The notes: generated from the sequence alone by a model not told the origin. A stretch of 64,000 nucleotides of DNA from Niveispirillum sp. (GCF_017996735.1 NZ_JAGOGJ010000003.1:1-64000); one strand, 5' to 3'. Counted from the first letter of the stretch, positions 1-8,361 are shown. Program-made: numbers and translations.

Positions 1-619
1 GGTCGGTTCCCGTCAAATCGGGGTAACCTGTCACCCAGGTGACCCCGTCCGCCGTTTCGACCCCTGCGCCGAACCGGCGCAGCAGGGTCAGCGCGGGTTC
101 CAGTTCCGGCAGCGCATCCACGCCGGTGCGCCCGGGGCTGTTCAGTCCCGCCAGCAGGATCGGCAGGGCCGCAGCACCGTCCAGACCCGCATGGTGGGCC
201 GGCAAGGGCCAGGCGGCACCGGTGATCGAACCGGGCAGTTGGTCACCCCGCCCCAGCACCAGCCGCGCCCCCACCCGCTCCAGCGGGGCACGCAATGCCG
301 CCAGCGACAGGGGAGCTTGGCCCGAGTCGGCGGCCAGGACGCAAGGAAAGGGCAGGGTGGCCAGCATTCCCGCCAGCAATGCCGCCGCCCCTGGCACCAG
401 ACCCAGTTCCAGCACCCGCCCCGGTTCCCGCCAGCCGCCGGTGCCCGTGCCCCGCACGGTCCAGCAGCCCTGGCCATCATCGTCCAGGCGGGCCCCCAGG
501 GCCGTCAGCGCCGTGGCCAGTTGCCTTGCGCCATCCCCCTTGCCACCGGAAAGCCGCGTTGTGCCACGGGCGGCGGCGGCCAGGATCAGGGCCAGGGAAG
601 AGAGGTCCGTTTGCGCCAT
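1..619 (-). CDS. EPSP-synthase-like protein, catalytically degenerate, C-terminus outside the window
   Basis: The frame is open from an ATG at 619, which has an AAGG 7 bases upstream, to the window edge: 206 codons with no stop. Its order of short blocks follows the class II (CP4-like) EPSP synthases: LAAAARGTTRLSG, a TGTGGW stretch where CP4 has a GNGG stretch, LLAGLNSPG where CP4 has LLAGLNTPG, then RRFGA, ADGV and LTG. The active-site blocks are gone. The PGDKS lysine/serine motif is missing from the N-terminus, and the FGNAxT, KRPM and SAQ motifs are replaced by unrelated residues. It diverges from the TIGR02300 gene, a place where I recall alphaproteobacteria keeping aroA. It probably cannot make EPSP; a non-catalytic role or slow decay are both possible. 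The CP4 comparison is from memory. Confidence 0.72.
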   Translation of the reverse strand, partial: MAQTDLSSLALILAAAARGTTRLSGGKGDGARQLATALTALGARLDDDGQGCWTVRGTGTGGWREPGRVLELGLVPGAAALLAGMLATLPFPCVLAADSGQAPLSLAALRAPLERVGARLVLGRGDQLPGSITGAAWPLPAHHAGLDGAAALPILLAGLNSPGRTGVDALPELEPALTLLRRFGAGVETADGVTWVTGYPDLTGTD

Positions 620-817
620 CGGTCTGCCTTGCGTGACATCGGGTGCCCGCCGGGCATAGCATGGAAGCCGGGGGCCGGGAAGCCGGCCGCCGGTGCCCGC
701 ATGGCCGTAACACGCACGAACCGTCACACTTCCGTTTGACAGGGGGCGCCAGCCATGGCAGATGCGGCCACAACCGCGGCGCATTTCCAGGCGCGCGTGA
801 TTTACGGAGGTATTGCC

Positions 818-1222
818 GTGGCCAAACCCGAGTGGGGTATCAAGCGTATCTGCCCGAATTGCGGCGGACGTTACTACGACATGAAGAAGGACCCGCCGAC
901 ATGCCCGTCGTGCGGCACCGTCTTCGATCCCGAGGCGCTGCTGAAGTCGCGCCGCGCCCGTCCCCTGCCGGTGGAGGACACCAAGAAGGTGGTCGCCCCG
1001 CGTGACGAGGAGGCGCTGGATACGGAGGTCGAGGAAGGACTGGACGAGGTCGCAGAGGACATTGTCGATGACGATGTCGACGTCGCCGACGAGTTGGAGG
1101 CCGACGAGGTCGATGACGGCGTGGGCGAGGACGAGGACGTCCTGCTGGAGGATGCCGACGAGCTGGATGACGGCGACGACATGGGTGAAGTCGTCGATGT
1201 CGAAGGCGAGGAAGAGGTCTGA
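818..1222 (+). CDS. TIGR02300 family protein (zinc-ribbon-like head, acidic tail)
   Basis: 134 residues. The start is a GTG at 818, chosen because a strong ribosome site (ACGGAGG, 804-810) lies 7 bases upstream and because family members begin with the same AKPEWG stretch; the upstream in-frame extension to 755 lacks such a site. Two CxxC pairs (CPNC, CPSC) flank a RYYDM motif, the local version of the family's KFYDLN, and probably bind zinc. From about residue 65 the chain is dominated by Asp and Glu. Function is unknown for the whole family. It sits between the degenerate EPSP-synthase-like gene and tRNA-Ala. Confidence 0.9.
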   Translation: MAKPEWGIKRICPNCGGRYYDMKKDPPTCPSCGTVFDPEALLKSRRARPLPVEDTKKVVAPRDEEALDTEVEEGLDEVAEDIVDDDVDVADELEADEVDDGVGEDEDVLLEDADELDDGDDMGEVVDVEGEEEV

Positions 1223-1348
1223 TCGGACCGTCGGGCCTGCGGCAGGAGAAATCCACCGCCGGCCCGAATTTTCCACTTGCATCCGCGGGCGAGTTTCTAG
1301 ATAAACCCGCGCACGGCGCTGACGACCCAGACGGCGCCAAAAGGTTTC

Positions 1349-1424
<76 letters not shown>

Positions 1425-1431
1425 AAACAAA

Positions 1432-1466
1432 GGCTCCGCCGGCAACGGCGGGGCCTTTTGTCTTTT
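1432..1466 (+). terminator. Rho-independent terminator after tRNA-Ala
   Basis: A 10-bp stem (1432-1441 with 1446-1455, one G-T pair) closes a GCAA tetraloop and is followed by TTTTGTCTTTT. This is a textbook intrinsic terminator for the tRNA transcript. Confidence 0.92.
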
Positions 1467-1840
1467 CCGCCGTTGCCGGTGGTGCCACTGGCATCCCGGC
1501 CGGGGGAGCCACCCGACCGCCCTCGCGCCTTTTTCGGCCCCCGGCGACACCGCAAACTGTGCGCCCTGCCCGGTTTCGTTACAGTTTTGCAATAAAATGG
1601 CACTTCTTAAGCGTGATTGGCTCCATGCCCGTGGGTCTTCCTGGCATTTGCGCTTTTCATGGGGGAAATTTATAAGAAAAGAAGGGGCGTTTACTTGGTT
1701 GTGTTTCAACTGTTTCATATTTTCTCGTCATGGGTGGCGTTATTTCATGGATCGGCCTTCGGCTGGACATGGATCGGCCATGATCGGCGACAGAATGAAC
1801 CAGCAGGGGCGGCAACCATCCTTTGCGGATTGAAAAGAAC
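1467..1840. other. AT-rich non-coding stretch upstream of the RTX gene
   Basis: No convincing gene. Roughly 1560-1745 is clearly AT-richer than the surroundings, as expected for a promoter region. A 12-bp direct repeat (CATGGATCGGCC) occurs at 1746-1757 and 1768-1779, 22 bp apart, about 60-95 bp before the RTX start codon, and could be a regulator site. I could not assign -35/-10 boxes with confidence. Confidence 0.6.
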
Positions 1841-2959
1841 ATGTCTGGCACCTTGCGGGCGGGAACGCCCAATGACGACACCCTGCTTTCCCAGTCCCCG
1901 CGCGACACGCTGTCGGGCGGGGCCGGCGACGACATCTATGACATCGCCCATTATGGCGTGGTGATCCGGGAAGAAGCGGGCGGCGGCCACGATGTGGTCG
2001 TCACCCATATCGACTATGTCCTGCCCGACTTCGTGGAGGATATGAGCCTGGACTATGCCTGGCGCGGCCATGTGCCCAACCCGGCCAATGCCGGCGCCCT
2101 GATCGGCATCGGCAACCGCCTGGACAATGCCATTGCCGGCAACGGCCTGGACAATATCATCAAGGGTATGGCCGGCAACGACACGCTGCTGGGCAATGCC
2201 GGGGATGACAGCCTGGATGGCGGCGACGGTAACGACCTGCTGACCGGCGGTTCGGGCAATGACACGCTGATCGGCGGGGCCGGCAATGACGATCTGGCCG
2301 GCGGGCCGGGCGACGATCTCTTCATCGGTGGCGCCGGTGACGACCGCATCTTCGGCAATGACGGGCTGGATATCGTCCGGTACGACGGGCGACTGGGCTT
2401 TGTCGGCGGCGATCATACGCTGGTCCGCGATCCCGACGGCACCATGACCATCACCAACCTGAACGGCGACGGCACCGACATCCTGAAAGGGATCGAGATC
2501 GTCACGTTCGGACTGGAGGTCGTGCTGAACAGCCGGCCGGCGGCGGACGCGGCGCGCAACGGCTTTGACGAGGCGCTGTACCTGTCCCGCAACAGCGATG
2601 TGGCCAACGCCGTGCGCAACGGCACGCTGACCAGCGGTTGGGACCATTTCCGGTTCTATGGGGAGAAGGAGGGGCGCGACGCCAACGCCCTGTTCGACAC
2701 GGATTATTACCTGGCCCATAACCGCGACGTGGCCACCGCCGTGGCGCGGGGCGAGGTCACGGCGTGGGGCCATTATAACAGCTTCGGCTGGAAGGAGGGG
2801 CGGGACCCGTCCGCCTACTTCAATACCCGCGCCTATATGGACACCAATGCCGACGTCGCGGGGAGCGGCCTGAACCCGCTGCTGCATTTCCTGCATATCG
2901 GTGCCTCCGACGGACGGACGGCCCAATTGTCGAACACGACCCTGGACTGGATCGGGTGA
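1841..2959 (+). CDS. RTX (hemolysin-type calcium-binding repeat) protein, probable type I secretion substrate
   Basis: 372 residues from the ATG at 1841; a TTG at 1823 would add six residues. Residues about 94-176 are consecutive GGxGxDxx nonapeptides (for example GGSGNDTLI and GGAGNDDLA), with another copy near residue 26. Such repeats form a calcium-binding beta-roll, and RTX proteins usually leave the cell through an ABC type I exporter without a Sec signal; none is seen here. Residues about 242-359 hold three copies of a second, roughly 40-residue unit centred on YLxxNxDVAxAVxxG and ending EGRD, the last copy divergent. No exporter gene and no catalytic domain are visible, so the role (adhesin, matrix protein, other) is open. 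Confidence 0.85.
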   Translation: MSGTLRAGTPNDDTLLSQSPRDTLSGGAGDDIYDIAHYGVVIREEAGGGHDVVVTHIDYVLPDFVEDMSLDYAWRGHVPNPANAGALIGIGNRLDNAIAGNGLDNIIKGMAGNDTLLGNAGDDSLDGGDGNDLLTGGSGNDTLIGGAGNDDLAGGPGDDLFIGGAGDDRIFGNDGLDIVRYDGRLGFVGGDHTLVRDPDGTMTITNLNGDGTDILKGIEIVTFGLEVVLNSRPAADAARNGFDEALYLSRNSDVANAVRNGTLTSGWDHFRFYGEKEGRDANALFDTDYYLAHNRDVATAVARGEVTAWGHYNSFGWKEGRDPSAYFNTRAYMDTNADVAGSGLNPLLHFLHIGASDGRTAQLSNTTLDWIG

Positions 2960-3092
2960 CGAGCGATGCACCGTCCGCGTCCATTTGTCCGATGACAAGG
3001 GACGCGGACGGGCGTAGCTGTGGGGAACGGTCGCGCCGCTGGATGGGCGTCCGTTTCCCCTTTTGCGCAGCCGCTTCTATCGAAGGTGCGTC

Positions 3093-3218
3093 ATGTATGT
3101 TGTCTATATGCTGCTGGGCATGCTGATCGGGCTGCCCTTTGCCGGTGTCTTCTATTTCGCCTTCTGGACCTTCCTGACGGGCGGCGACCCCGGCGGTGGC
3201 GACGGCAGCCCCTTCTGA
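3093..3218 (+). CDS. Small single-span membrane protein, 41 residues
   Basis: Reads MYVVYMLLGMLIGLPFAGVF and continues through a hydrophobic stretch of about 27 residues to a short Gly/Asp-rich tail (ending DGSPF). A GAAGG sits 7 bases before the ATG. The stop is 10 bases before the start of the serine protease gene, so the two may be co-transcribed. No family recognised. Support is the ribosome site, the clean transmembrane pattern and the spacing; a chance ORF cannot be excluded. Confidence 0.55.
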   Translation: MYVVYMLLGMLIGLPFAGVFYFAFWTFLTGGDPGGGDGSPF

Positions 3219-3228
3219 TCCGGCCGCC

Positions 3229-3969
3229 ATGCGCCGGCTGATCCCCGCCATCCTGGCCCTGTCATTGTCGGCCGCGCCTGCGTCCGCACAGGCGGTGCGC
3301 GCGCCCGGTGTGTCGCAAGAAGACAGCCGTCAGATCGTCGATATCTCGACGCCACCCTGGAACAGCGTGGCGCGGGTGCAGACCAATATCGGCGGCAAAT
3401 GCACCGGGACCGTCATCGGCCCCCGGCTGGTGCTGACCGCCGCCCATTGCCTGTACAATCCCCGGACCCGCCGCCTGCTGGAGGCCGGTTCCCTGCATGT
3501 GCTGCTGGGTTATGAGCGGGGGGAGTACAAGACCCACCTGACGGTCGAGCGGATGCATGTGCCTTCCAGCTATGACGGCACGCGGCCGGGTTTCAGCGGG
3601 CGTTTCGACTGGGCCCTGCTGCGCCTGTCGGATGTCGCCCCCGTCCCCGCCCTGGCGCCCGCCCCCCGGGCCGCCGCGCAAGGGGATGTCGTGGCCCTGG
3701 CCGGGTTCAGCCAGGATCGTGTCCATCTGCTGATGGCCGACCGGGACTGTGCCGTCGTCGGCCAGGCGACGCATCCCGATGCCGGGATGGTGCTGGTCTA
3801 TCACAATTGCTCCGCCAGCCGGGGCACCAGCGGTGGGCCGCTGCTGGTGCGCATGGGCACTGAATGGCGGGTGGGCGGCGTGAACATCGCCATCGTCCAG
3901 CAATCCGTCAACCTGGCCCTGTGGCCCGACGGTCTGGACGCTGCCATCCGGACGCTTTCAAGCCCCTGA
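3229..3969 (+). CDS. Secreted trypsin-like serine protease
   Basis: 246 residues. The ATG at 3229 gives a classical signal peptide (MRRLIPAILALSLSAAPASA, then QA) and is preferred over a GTG at 3196 that would bury it. The chymotrypsin-fold triad is visible: His73 in TAAHC, Asp127 in FDWALL, Ser201 in GTSGGPL. The signal predicts a periplasmic or extracellular enzyme; similarity is to the V8/trypsin-like bacterial group. Substrate unknown. It lies just downstream of the 41-residue membrane protein. Confidence 0.87.
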   Translation: MRRLIPAILALSLSAAPASAQAVRAPGVSQEDSRQIVDISTPPWNSVARVQTNIGGKCTGTVIGPRLVLTAAHCLYNPRTRRLLEAGSLHVLLGYERGEYKTHLTVERMHVPSSYDGTRPGFSGRFDWALLRLSDVAPVPALAPAPRAAAQGDVVALAGFSQDRVHLLMADRDCAVVGQATHPDAGMVLVYHNCSASRGTSGGPLLVRMGTEWRVGGVNIAIVQQSVNLALWPDGLDAAIRTLSSP

Positions 3970-4054
3970 CGGCGGGGACTCTTTTCCTGCGCCGCGGAAA
4001 TCCCTATAGTCGCGGCAGTCACATTTCCCCCTGGCGCGGAAAGAACCGATCCCT

Positions 4055-4357
4055 ATGCCCGACCCGATGTCCGGCGACGATATCGACCGTTCCTCCATCC
4101 TGTCCGTGCCGGTGCAGGTTTCGGTGCGCCTGGGCCGGCGGCGCCTGCGCATCAGCCAGCTTCTGCGCATGGGGCCGGGCGACATCGTGGATCTGGAACG
4201 GGTGGTGGGCGATCCCGTCGACGTCTATGTCAATGACCGCATGGTGGCGCGCGGCGAGCTGGTGGTGGTCGATGGCCGCCTGGGCCTGACCATCGTGGAA
4301 CTGATGCCGCAGGCCACGCGCGGCCGTGAGCCCCTGGGCCCCGGCCCCGGCGAGTGA
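4055..4357 (+). CDS. fliN: FliN-family flagellar motor switch protein
   Basis: 100 residues, nearly all a FliN/FliM C-terminal (SpoA) domain: the typical LSVPVQVSVRLGR opening, then LLRMGPGDIVDLE and VYVNDRMVARGEL, ending in a Pro/Gly-rich tail. FliN forms the C-ring with FliM and FliG and helps CheY-P reverse the motor. It is unusual in standing apart from other flagellar genes and in heading an operon with a response regulator. A SpoA-domain protein of a type III secretion system would look alike, but no such genes are nearby. Confidence 0.85.
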   Translation: MPDPMSGDDIDRSSILSVPVQVSVRLGRRRLRISQLLRMGPGDIVDLERVVGDPVDVYVNDRMVARGELVVVDGRLGLTIVELMPQATRGREPLGPGPGE

Positions 4358-4368
4358 CCGGGGGCGTC

Positions 4369-5046
4369 ATGGACACCGCGCCCAAGCGCATCCTGCTGAT
4401 CGAACCGGACGAAACCCTGCGCCAGACGCTGGCCGAGCAATTGGCGGCGCAGCAAAGCCTGTGCCCGTTTCCCGCCGCCACGGGGGAAGAGGCCCTTGCC
4501 AATCTGGCGCTGCACGGGGCGGATGGCGCCCTGCTGGATGCCACGCTGGCCGTGGACGGGCTGATCCCGGCCTTGCGCGCGGGCGGTCTGGCGGGACCGC
4601 TGCTGCTGCTGCTGCCAGCGGGCATGGGCCTGCCGGCCGGGGCCGACGACCATCTGGCAAAACCGATCCGCCTGGGCACGCTGCTGGCCCGGCTGAAGGC
4701 GCTGCTGCGCCGGGCCGACGCCCTGTCGGCCGCGACGGCGGGGGAGGTCCTGTCCATCGGACCCTACCGCTTCCTGCCGGCGGCCAAGCGGCTTGAGGCG
4801 GCCGACGGCACACGCATCCGCCTGACGGAGAAGGAGACGCAGATCCTGGACCATCTCTGCCGCCGGGGGGGAACCGCCCCGCGTGAGGATCTTCTGGGTG
4901 CGGTCTGGGGCTATGGCGCCGGGATCGACACCCATACGCTGGAAACCCACATCTATCGTCTGCGCCGCAAGCTGGCGGTGGGCCAGCCGCTGCTGATGCG
5001 GGTCGATGGCGGCTACCGGCTGGCGATGGAACCGGTGCTTGCATGA
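4369..5046 (+). CDS. OmpR-type response regulator with atypical receiver
   Basis: 225 residues from the ATG at 4369; a GTG at 4354 that overlaps the fliN stop is the alternative start. The receiver domain (about 1-120) keeps the phospho-acceptor Asp57 (LLDATL) and Lys98 (LAKPI), but the switch Ser/Thr that normally follows the fourth strand is a proline (LLLLLPAG), so phosphorylation coupling may be altered. The C-terminal winged helix (about 130-222) is typical: RLTEKETQILDHL, then THIYRLRRKL and GGYRL. No histidine kinase lies nearby. It overlaps the next gene by 4 bases, implying one operon with fliN and two envelope genes. Confidence 0.85.
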   Translation: MDTAPKRILLIEPDETLRQTLAEQLAAQQSLCPFPAATGEEALANLALHGADGALLDATLAVDGLIPALRAGGLAGPLLLLLPAGMGLPAGADDHLAKPIRLGTLLARLKALLRRADALSAATAGEVLSIGPYRFLPAAKRLEAADGTRIRLTEKETQILDHLCRRGGTAPREDLLGAVWGYGAGIDTHTLETHIYRLRRKLAVGQPLLMRVDGGYRLAMEPVLA

Positions 5047-5627
5047 TCCCGACGCCTCGCCGTGCCCTTCTGGCGGCCCTGCTGCTGTTCCCCCTGGCTG
5101 CCTGTTCCACCCGCCCGCCCGTGGCCGAGGAGGAGGAGGGGCCGCCCCCCGACCTGCCACCGCTGCCCGCCGTCCGCCGCATCGTGCTGGCCCATGTGAA
5201 AAGCGGGGAGATGGTGGATGTCATCTATTTCCACAATGATACCTATGATCCTCGCGCCATGCAGCAGATCGATCATCTGCTGCGCGACCGGCGCACGGGG
5301 CAGGTGGGGCGCATCGACCCGCTGCTGATGGATTTCATGTTCGACCTGTTGCAACGCACGGGCCTGCCGCCCACGACCGTGGTGCAGGTGACGGACGGGT
5401 TCCGTTCCCCCGGCACCAACACGGATCTGATGCGCAACAATCCCAATGCCGCCCGCGAAAGCTACCACCTGCAGGGCCGGGCCATGGATTTCAAGGTACC
5501 GCTGCTGCCCGGCGCCGCCCTGGGCGAGATCGCCAAAACCATGCAGCGGGGCGGTGCCGCCTTTTATCCCACCACCGGCCATACCCATATTGATACGGGA
5601 CCCAACCGCACCTGGAAAACACGATGA
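5043..5627 (+). CDS. DUF882/M15-type peptidoglycan peptidase, probable lipoprotein
   Basis: 194 residues. A short signal with lipobox (FPLAACS) suggests acylation at the Cys. The body matches the DUF882 (YcbK/MepK) group of zinc metallopeptidases: DGFRSPGTN, the metal-binding SYHLQGRAMDF with His and Asp, and a distal HTHIDTG. E. coli MepK cleaves peptidoglycan crosslinks; the same role here is inference. The ATG overlaps the regulator's stop (ATGA), and the next gene overlaps in the same way. Confidence 0.84.
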   Translation: MIPTPRRALLAALLLFPLAACSTRPPVAEEEEGPPPDLPPLPAVRRIVLAHVKSGEMVDVIYFHNDTYDPRAMQQIDHLLRDRRTGQVGRIDPLLMDFMFDLLQRTGLPPTTVVQVTDGFRSPGTNTDLMRNNPNAARESYHLQGRAMDFKVPLLPGAALGEIAKTMQRGGAAFYPTTGHTHIDTGPNRTWKTR

Positions 5628-6319
5628 GGCGCCGGACCCTTCCCCTGCTGCTGCTGCTGGCCCTGGCGCTGGCCGGGTGCAAGCCCGTGCTGACATCACG
5701 GGTGCCCGTGCTGCCCACGGGGGAGGAGGTGCCGGCGGGCGCCATGCCGCGCGACCTGCCCACCGGCACGGGCGACACGCTGACCGTGATGGAGGAGAAG
5801 ATGCGCGTCGGCGTGCGCTATGTGGTCAGCGCGCCCGGCGGCCGTGTCGGTTCCATTGCGTTCCTGCCCATGCCCGGCGTGCCGCTGTCGGCCATCCAGG
5901 TGCCGGGCGGGGAGGCGCGGGCCCTGTATCTGGCCCAGGGCCGGGTGACGCAGACGGGGCTGGAGCGCCTGCTGCACGGCACCCGCCATGCCAAGGATCT
6001 GGCCCGCACCCTGACCGATGACGGGGGCAATGCCGAGGAACGCTATCTGTTCGGCTTTTTTGCGCTGATGCGCCAGGGAACGGATGCGCCGCGTCTGGCG
6101 CTGGTTCAGTGCGGACCCAGCCATGCCGGCCAGGAACCCATCGCCGCCGCCCTGCGCGCCCAGGCGGCGCGGCAGGGGCTGAAACTGGATGCCGACGGAG
6201 ACCTTGCCCGCCTGCCCAACCGCGACCTGGCCCTGTCCGTCCTGGCGGCCGCCCTGCGGGATGCGGTGGCCAAGGGGGATTGCCGCGCAGACCTGCCGCT
6301 GCAACTGCCGGACCTGTAG
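5624..6319 (+). CDS. Putative lipoprotein of unknown function
   Basis: 231 residues with a leucine-rich signal and lipobox LALAGCK. The mature part has no motif I recognise; a segment near residues 55-105 (VRYVVSAPGG to VPGGEARALYLAQGRV) looks beta-rich, followed by a more helical C-terminus. Four-base overlap (ATGA) with the DUF882 peptidase suggests translational coupling and an envelope role, perhaps as partner of that peptidase. Function not assigned. Confidence 0.75.
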   Translation: MRRRTLPLLLLLALALAGCKPVLTSRVPVLPTGEEVPAGAMPRDLPTGTGDTLTVMEEKMRVGVRYVVSAPGGRVGSIAFLPMPGVPLSAIQVPGGEARALYLAQGRVTQTGLERLLHGTRHAKDLARTLTDDGGNAEERYLFGFFALMRQGTDAPRLALVQCGPSHAGQEPIAAALRAQAARQGLKLDADGDLARLPNRDLALSVLAAALRDAVAKGDCRADLPLQLPDL

Positions 6320-6367
6320 AATTATACCGTGCCGGCCCCGTCCGCATGGCAATGAATCGCGCTCACG

Positions 6368-6396
6368 CTTGCGCTTGCCATGAGCTTGCCCCATAT
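6368..6396 (+). promoter_or_regulatory. Possible heat-shock (RpoH) promoter of htpG
   Basis: CTTG at 6368-6371 is followed by CCCCATAT at 6389-6396, resembling the RpoH pattern (CTTG-rich -35, CCCCATnT or CCTATnT -10). It lies about 60 bases before the htpG start. HtpG is a heat-shock chaperone, so the context fits. The spacing (17 bases from CTTG to the -10) suits the alphaproteobacterial consensus better than the E. coli one; several overlapping CTTG words make the exact -35 uncertain. Confidence 0.5.
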
Positions 6397-6455
6397 CCAG
6401 CAGCGGCTTCAACGCCACCCTCATTGGATGTAAATCGCAGAGCAAGGTGAGAGAG

Positions 6456-8336
6456 ATGAGCGAGGAACGGCTCAGTTTCCAGGCCGAGGTCAGCCGCCTG
6501 CTGGATATCGTGGCGCACAGCCTCTACTCGGAGAAGGAAGTCTTCCTGCGGGAACTGATCTCCAACGCGTCGGACGCGTGCGACCGGCTGCGTTACGCGG
6601 CGCTGACCGACGGGTCGCTGCTGGGGGACGACCGCGACTTCAAGATCCGGCTGATCGCCGACAAGGACGCCAAGACCCTGACCCTGGTCGATAATGGCAT
6701 CGGCATGAACCGCCAGGATCTGGTGGATAATCTGGGCACCATCGCCCGGTCGGGCACGTCGGCCTTCGTCAAGAACCTGTCAGGCGACAGCAAGAAGGAT
6801 GTCAGCCTGATCGGCCAGTTCGGCGTCGGCTTCTATTCCGCCTTCATGGTGGCGGAAAAGGTCGAAGTGTTCAGCCGCAAGGCGGGCGAAGCCGCCGGCT
6901 GGCGCTGGGTCAGCGACGGGCAGGGCAGCTTCACGGTGGCCGAGGATGACAATGCCCCGGCGCGCGGCACCCGCATCGTCATGCATATCCGCGAGGCCGA
7001 GACGGAGTTCCTGGAGGAACACCGCCTGCGCCATGTCATCAAGACCTATTCCGACCATATCGCGGTGCCCATCCTGCTGGGGGCCGACACCACCGACAGC
7101 GTGAACGCCGCTAACGCCCTGTGGAGCCGGTCCAAGTCGGAGATCACGGAAGAGCAGTACAAGGAATTCTATCACCATGTCGGCCACGCCTATGACGAGC
7201 CGTGGCTGACCCTGCATTGGCGGGCCGAAGGGGTGATCGAATATACGGGCCTGCTGTTCGTGCCGCAGCAGCGGCCCTTCGACCTGTTCGATCCGCGCCG
7301 CGCGCATCATGTGAAGCTCTATGTCCGCCGCGTCTTCATCACGGACGAGGCGGAAGGGCTGGTCCCGCCCTATCTGCGCTTCCTGAAGGGCGTGGTGGAC
7401 AGCGAAGACCTGCCGCTGAATGTCAGCCGCGAGATGCTGCAGAACAATCCGGTTCTGGCCAAGCTGAAGGCCGGGATCGTGAAGCGTGTCCTGGGTGATC
7501 TGAACAAGAAGGCCGCCGATCCGGAGCAGGCCGCTGATTATGCCCGTTTCTGGGACGCGTTCGGCGCCGTGCTGAAGGAAGGGCTGTATGAGGATTATAC
7601 CCACCGCGACGACCTGTTGAAGCTGCTGCGTTTCCGGACCACGGAGAGCAAGGGCGAGCTGGTCAGCCTGGCCACCTACATTTCCCGCATGAAGGAAGGC
7701 CAGGACGCCATCTACTACATCACGGGCGATGAGAAATCGGCCGTGGATCGCAGCCCGCAGGTCGAAGGTTTCCGCGCCAAGGGCGTGGAGGTGCTGCTGC
7801 TGACCGATCCGGTGGATGAATTCTGGGTCGGGTCGGTGCGCGAAACCGACGGCAAACAGTTCAAGTCGGTCACGCGCGGCGGCGCCGATCTGTCCAAGAT
7901 CAAGGGCGAGGAGAAGCCGGAAGAGGCACAGAAGGAAAAGGCGTCCGACGGCGACCTGTCCTCCCTGACGGCCCTGCTGAAGCTGACCCTGGGCGAAGAG
8001 GTGAAGGACGTCCGGCGTTCAGAGCGGCTGACCGACAGCGCCGTCTGTCTGGTGGCCGATGATGGCGACATGGACATCCATCTGCAGCGCCTGTTGAAGC
8101 AGCATGGGCAATTGGGGGCCGATGCCGCGTCCAAGCGTGTGCTGGAGATCAATCCCGGCCACCCGCTGATCCGCCGTCTGGCGGAAAAGGCCACGCAGGA
8201 CGGGGCGGCCACCTCGCTGGAGGATGCGGCCTGGCTGCTGCTGGACCAGGCGCGCATCCTGGAGGGCGAGACGCTGCCCGACCCGCTGTCCTTCGCGCGG
8301 CGCATGGCGGCGTTTGTGGAGAAGGGTCTGGGCTGA
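6456..8336 (+). CDS. htpG: Molecular chaperone HtpG (Hsp90)
   Basis: 626 residues, full length. The ATG at 6456 has AAGGTGAG just upstream; a GTG at 6447 inside that site is rejected. The N-terminal GHKL ATPase domain shows NASDACDRLR, VDNGIGM and GQFGVGFYSAF; the middle domain has VRRVFI and NVSREMLQ; the C-terminal dimerisation part contains INPGHPLIRRL. HtpG remodels client proteins in the cytosol with ATP hydrolysis. It is a single-gene unit behind a possible heat-shock promoter, converging on the GGDEF-EAL gene. Confidence 0.97.
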   Translation: MSEERLSFQAEVSRLLDIVAHSLYSEKEVFLRELISNASDACDRLRYAALTDGSLLGDDRDFKIRLIADKDAKTLTLVDNGIGMNRQDLVDNLGTIARSGTSAFVKNLSGDSKKDVSLIGQFGVGFYSAFMVAEKVEVFSRKAGEAAGWRWVSDGQGSFTVAEDDNAPARGTRIVMHIREAETEFLEEHRLRHVIKTYSDHIAVPILLGADTTDSVNAANALWSRSKSEITEEQYKEFYHHVGHAYDEPWLTLHWRAEGVIEYTGLLFVPQQRPFDLFDPRRAHHVKLYVRRVFITDEAEGLVPPYLRFLKGVVDSEDLPLNVSREMLQNNPVLAKLKAGIVKRVLGDLNKKAADPEQAADYARFWDAFGAVLKEGLYEDYTHRDDLLKLLRFRTTESKGELVSLATYISRMKEGQDAIYYITGDEKSAVDRSPQVEGFRAKGVEVLLLTDPVDEFWVGSVRETDGKQFKSVTRGGADLSKIKGEEKPEEAQKEKASDGDLSSLTALLKLTLGEEVKDVRRSERLTDSAVCLVADDGDMDIHLQRLLKQHGQLGADAASKRVLEINPGHPLIRRLAEKATQDGAATSLEDAAWLLLDQARILEGETLPDPLSFARRMAAFVEKGLG

Positions 8337-8361
8337 CGGCAGCCCGGTAACGGACCCGCGT

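Noticed and set aside
39-659. 206-codon plus-strand ORF at the window start
   Set aside because: Ser/Pro/Arg-rich shadow of the EPSP-synthase-like minus-strand frame, which shows real family blocks.
1745-2998. 417-codon minus-strand ORF opposite the RTX gene
   Set aside because: Mirror of the Gly/Asp repeat coding; no family features.
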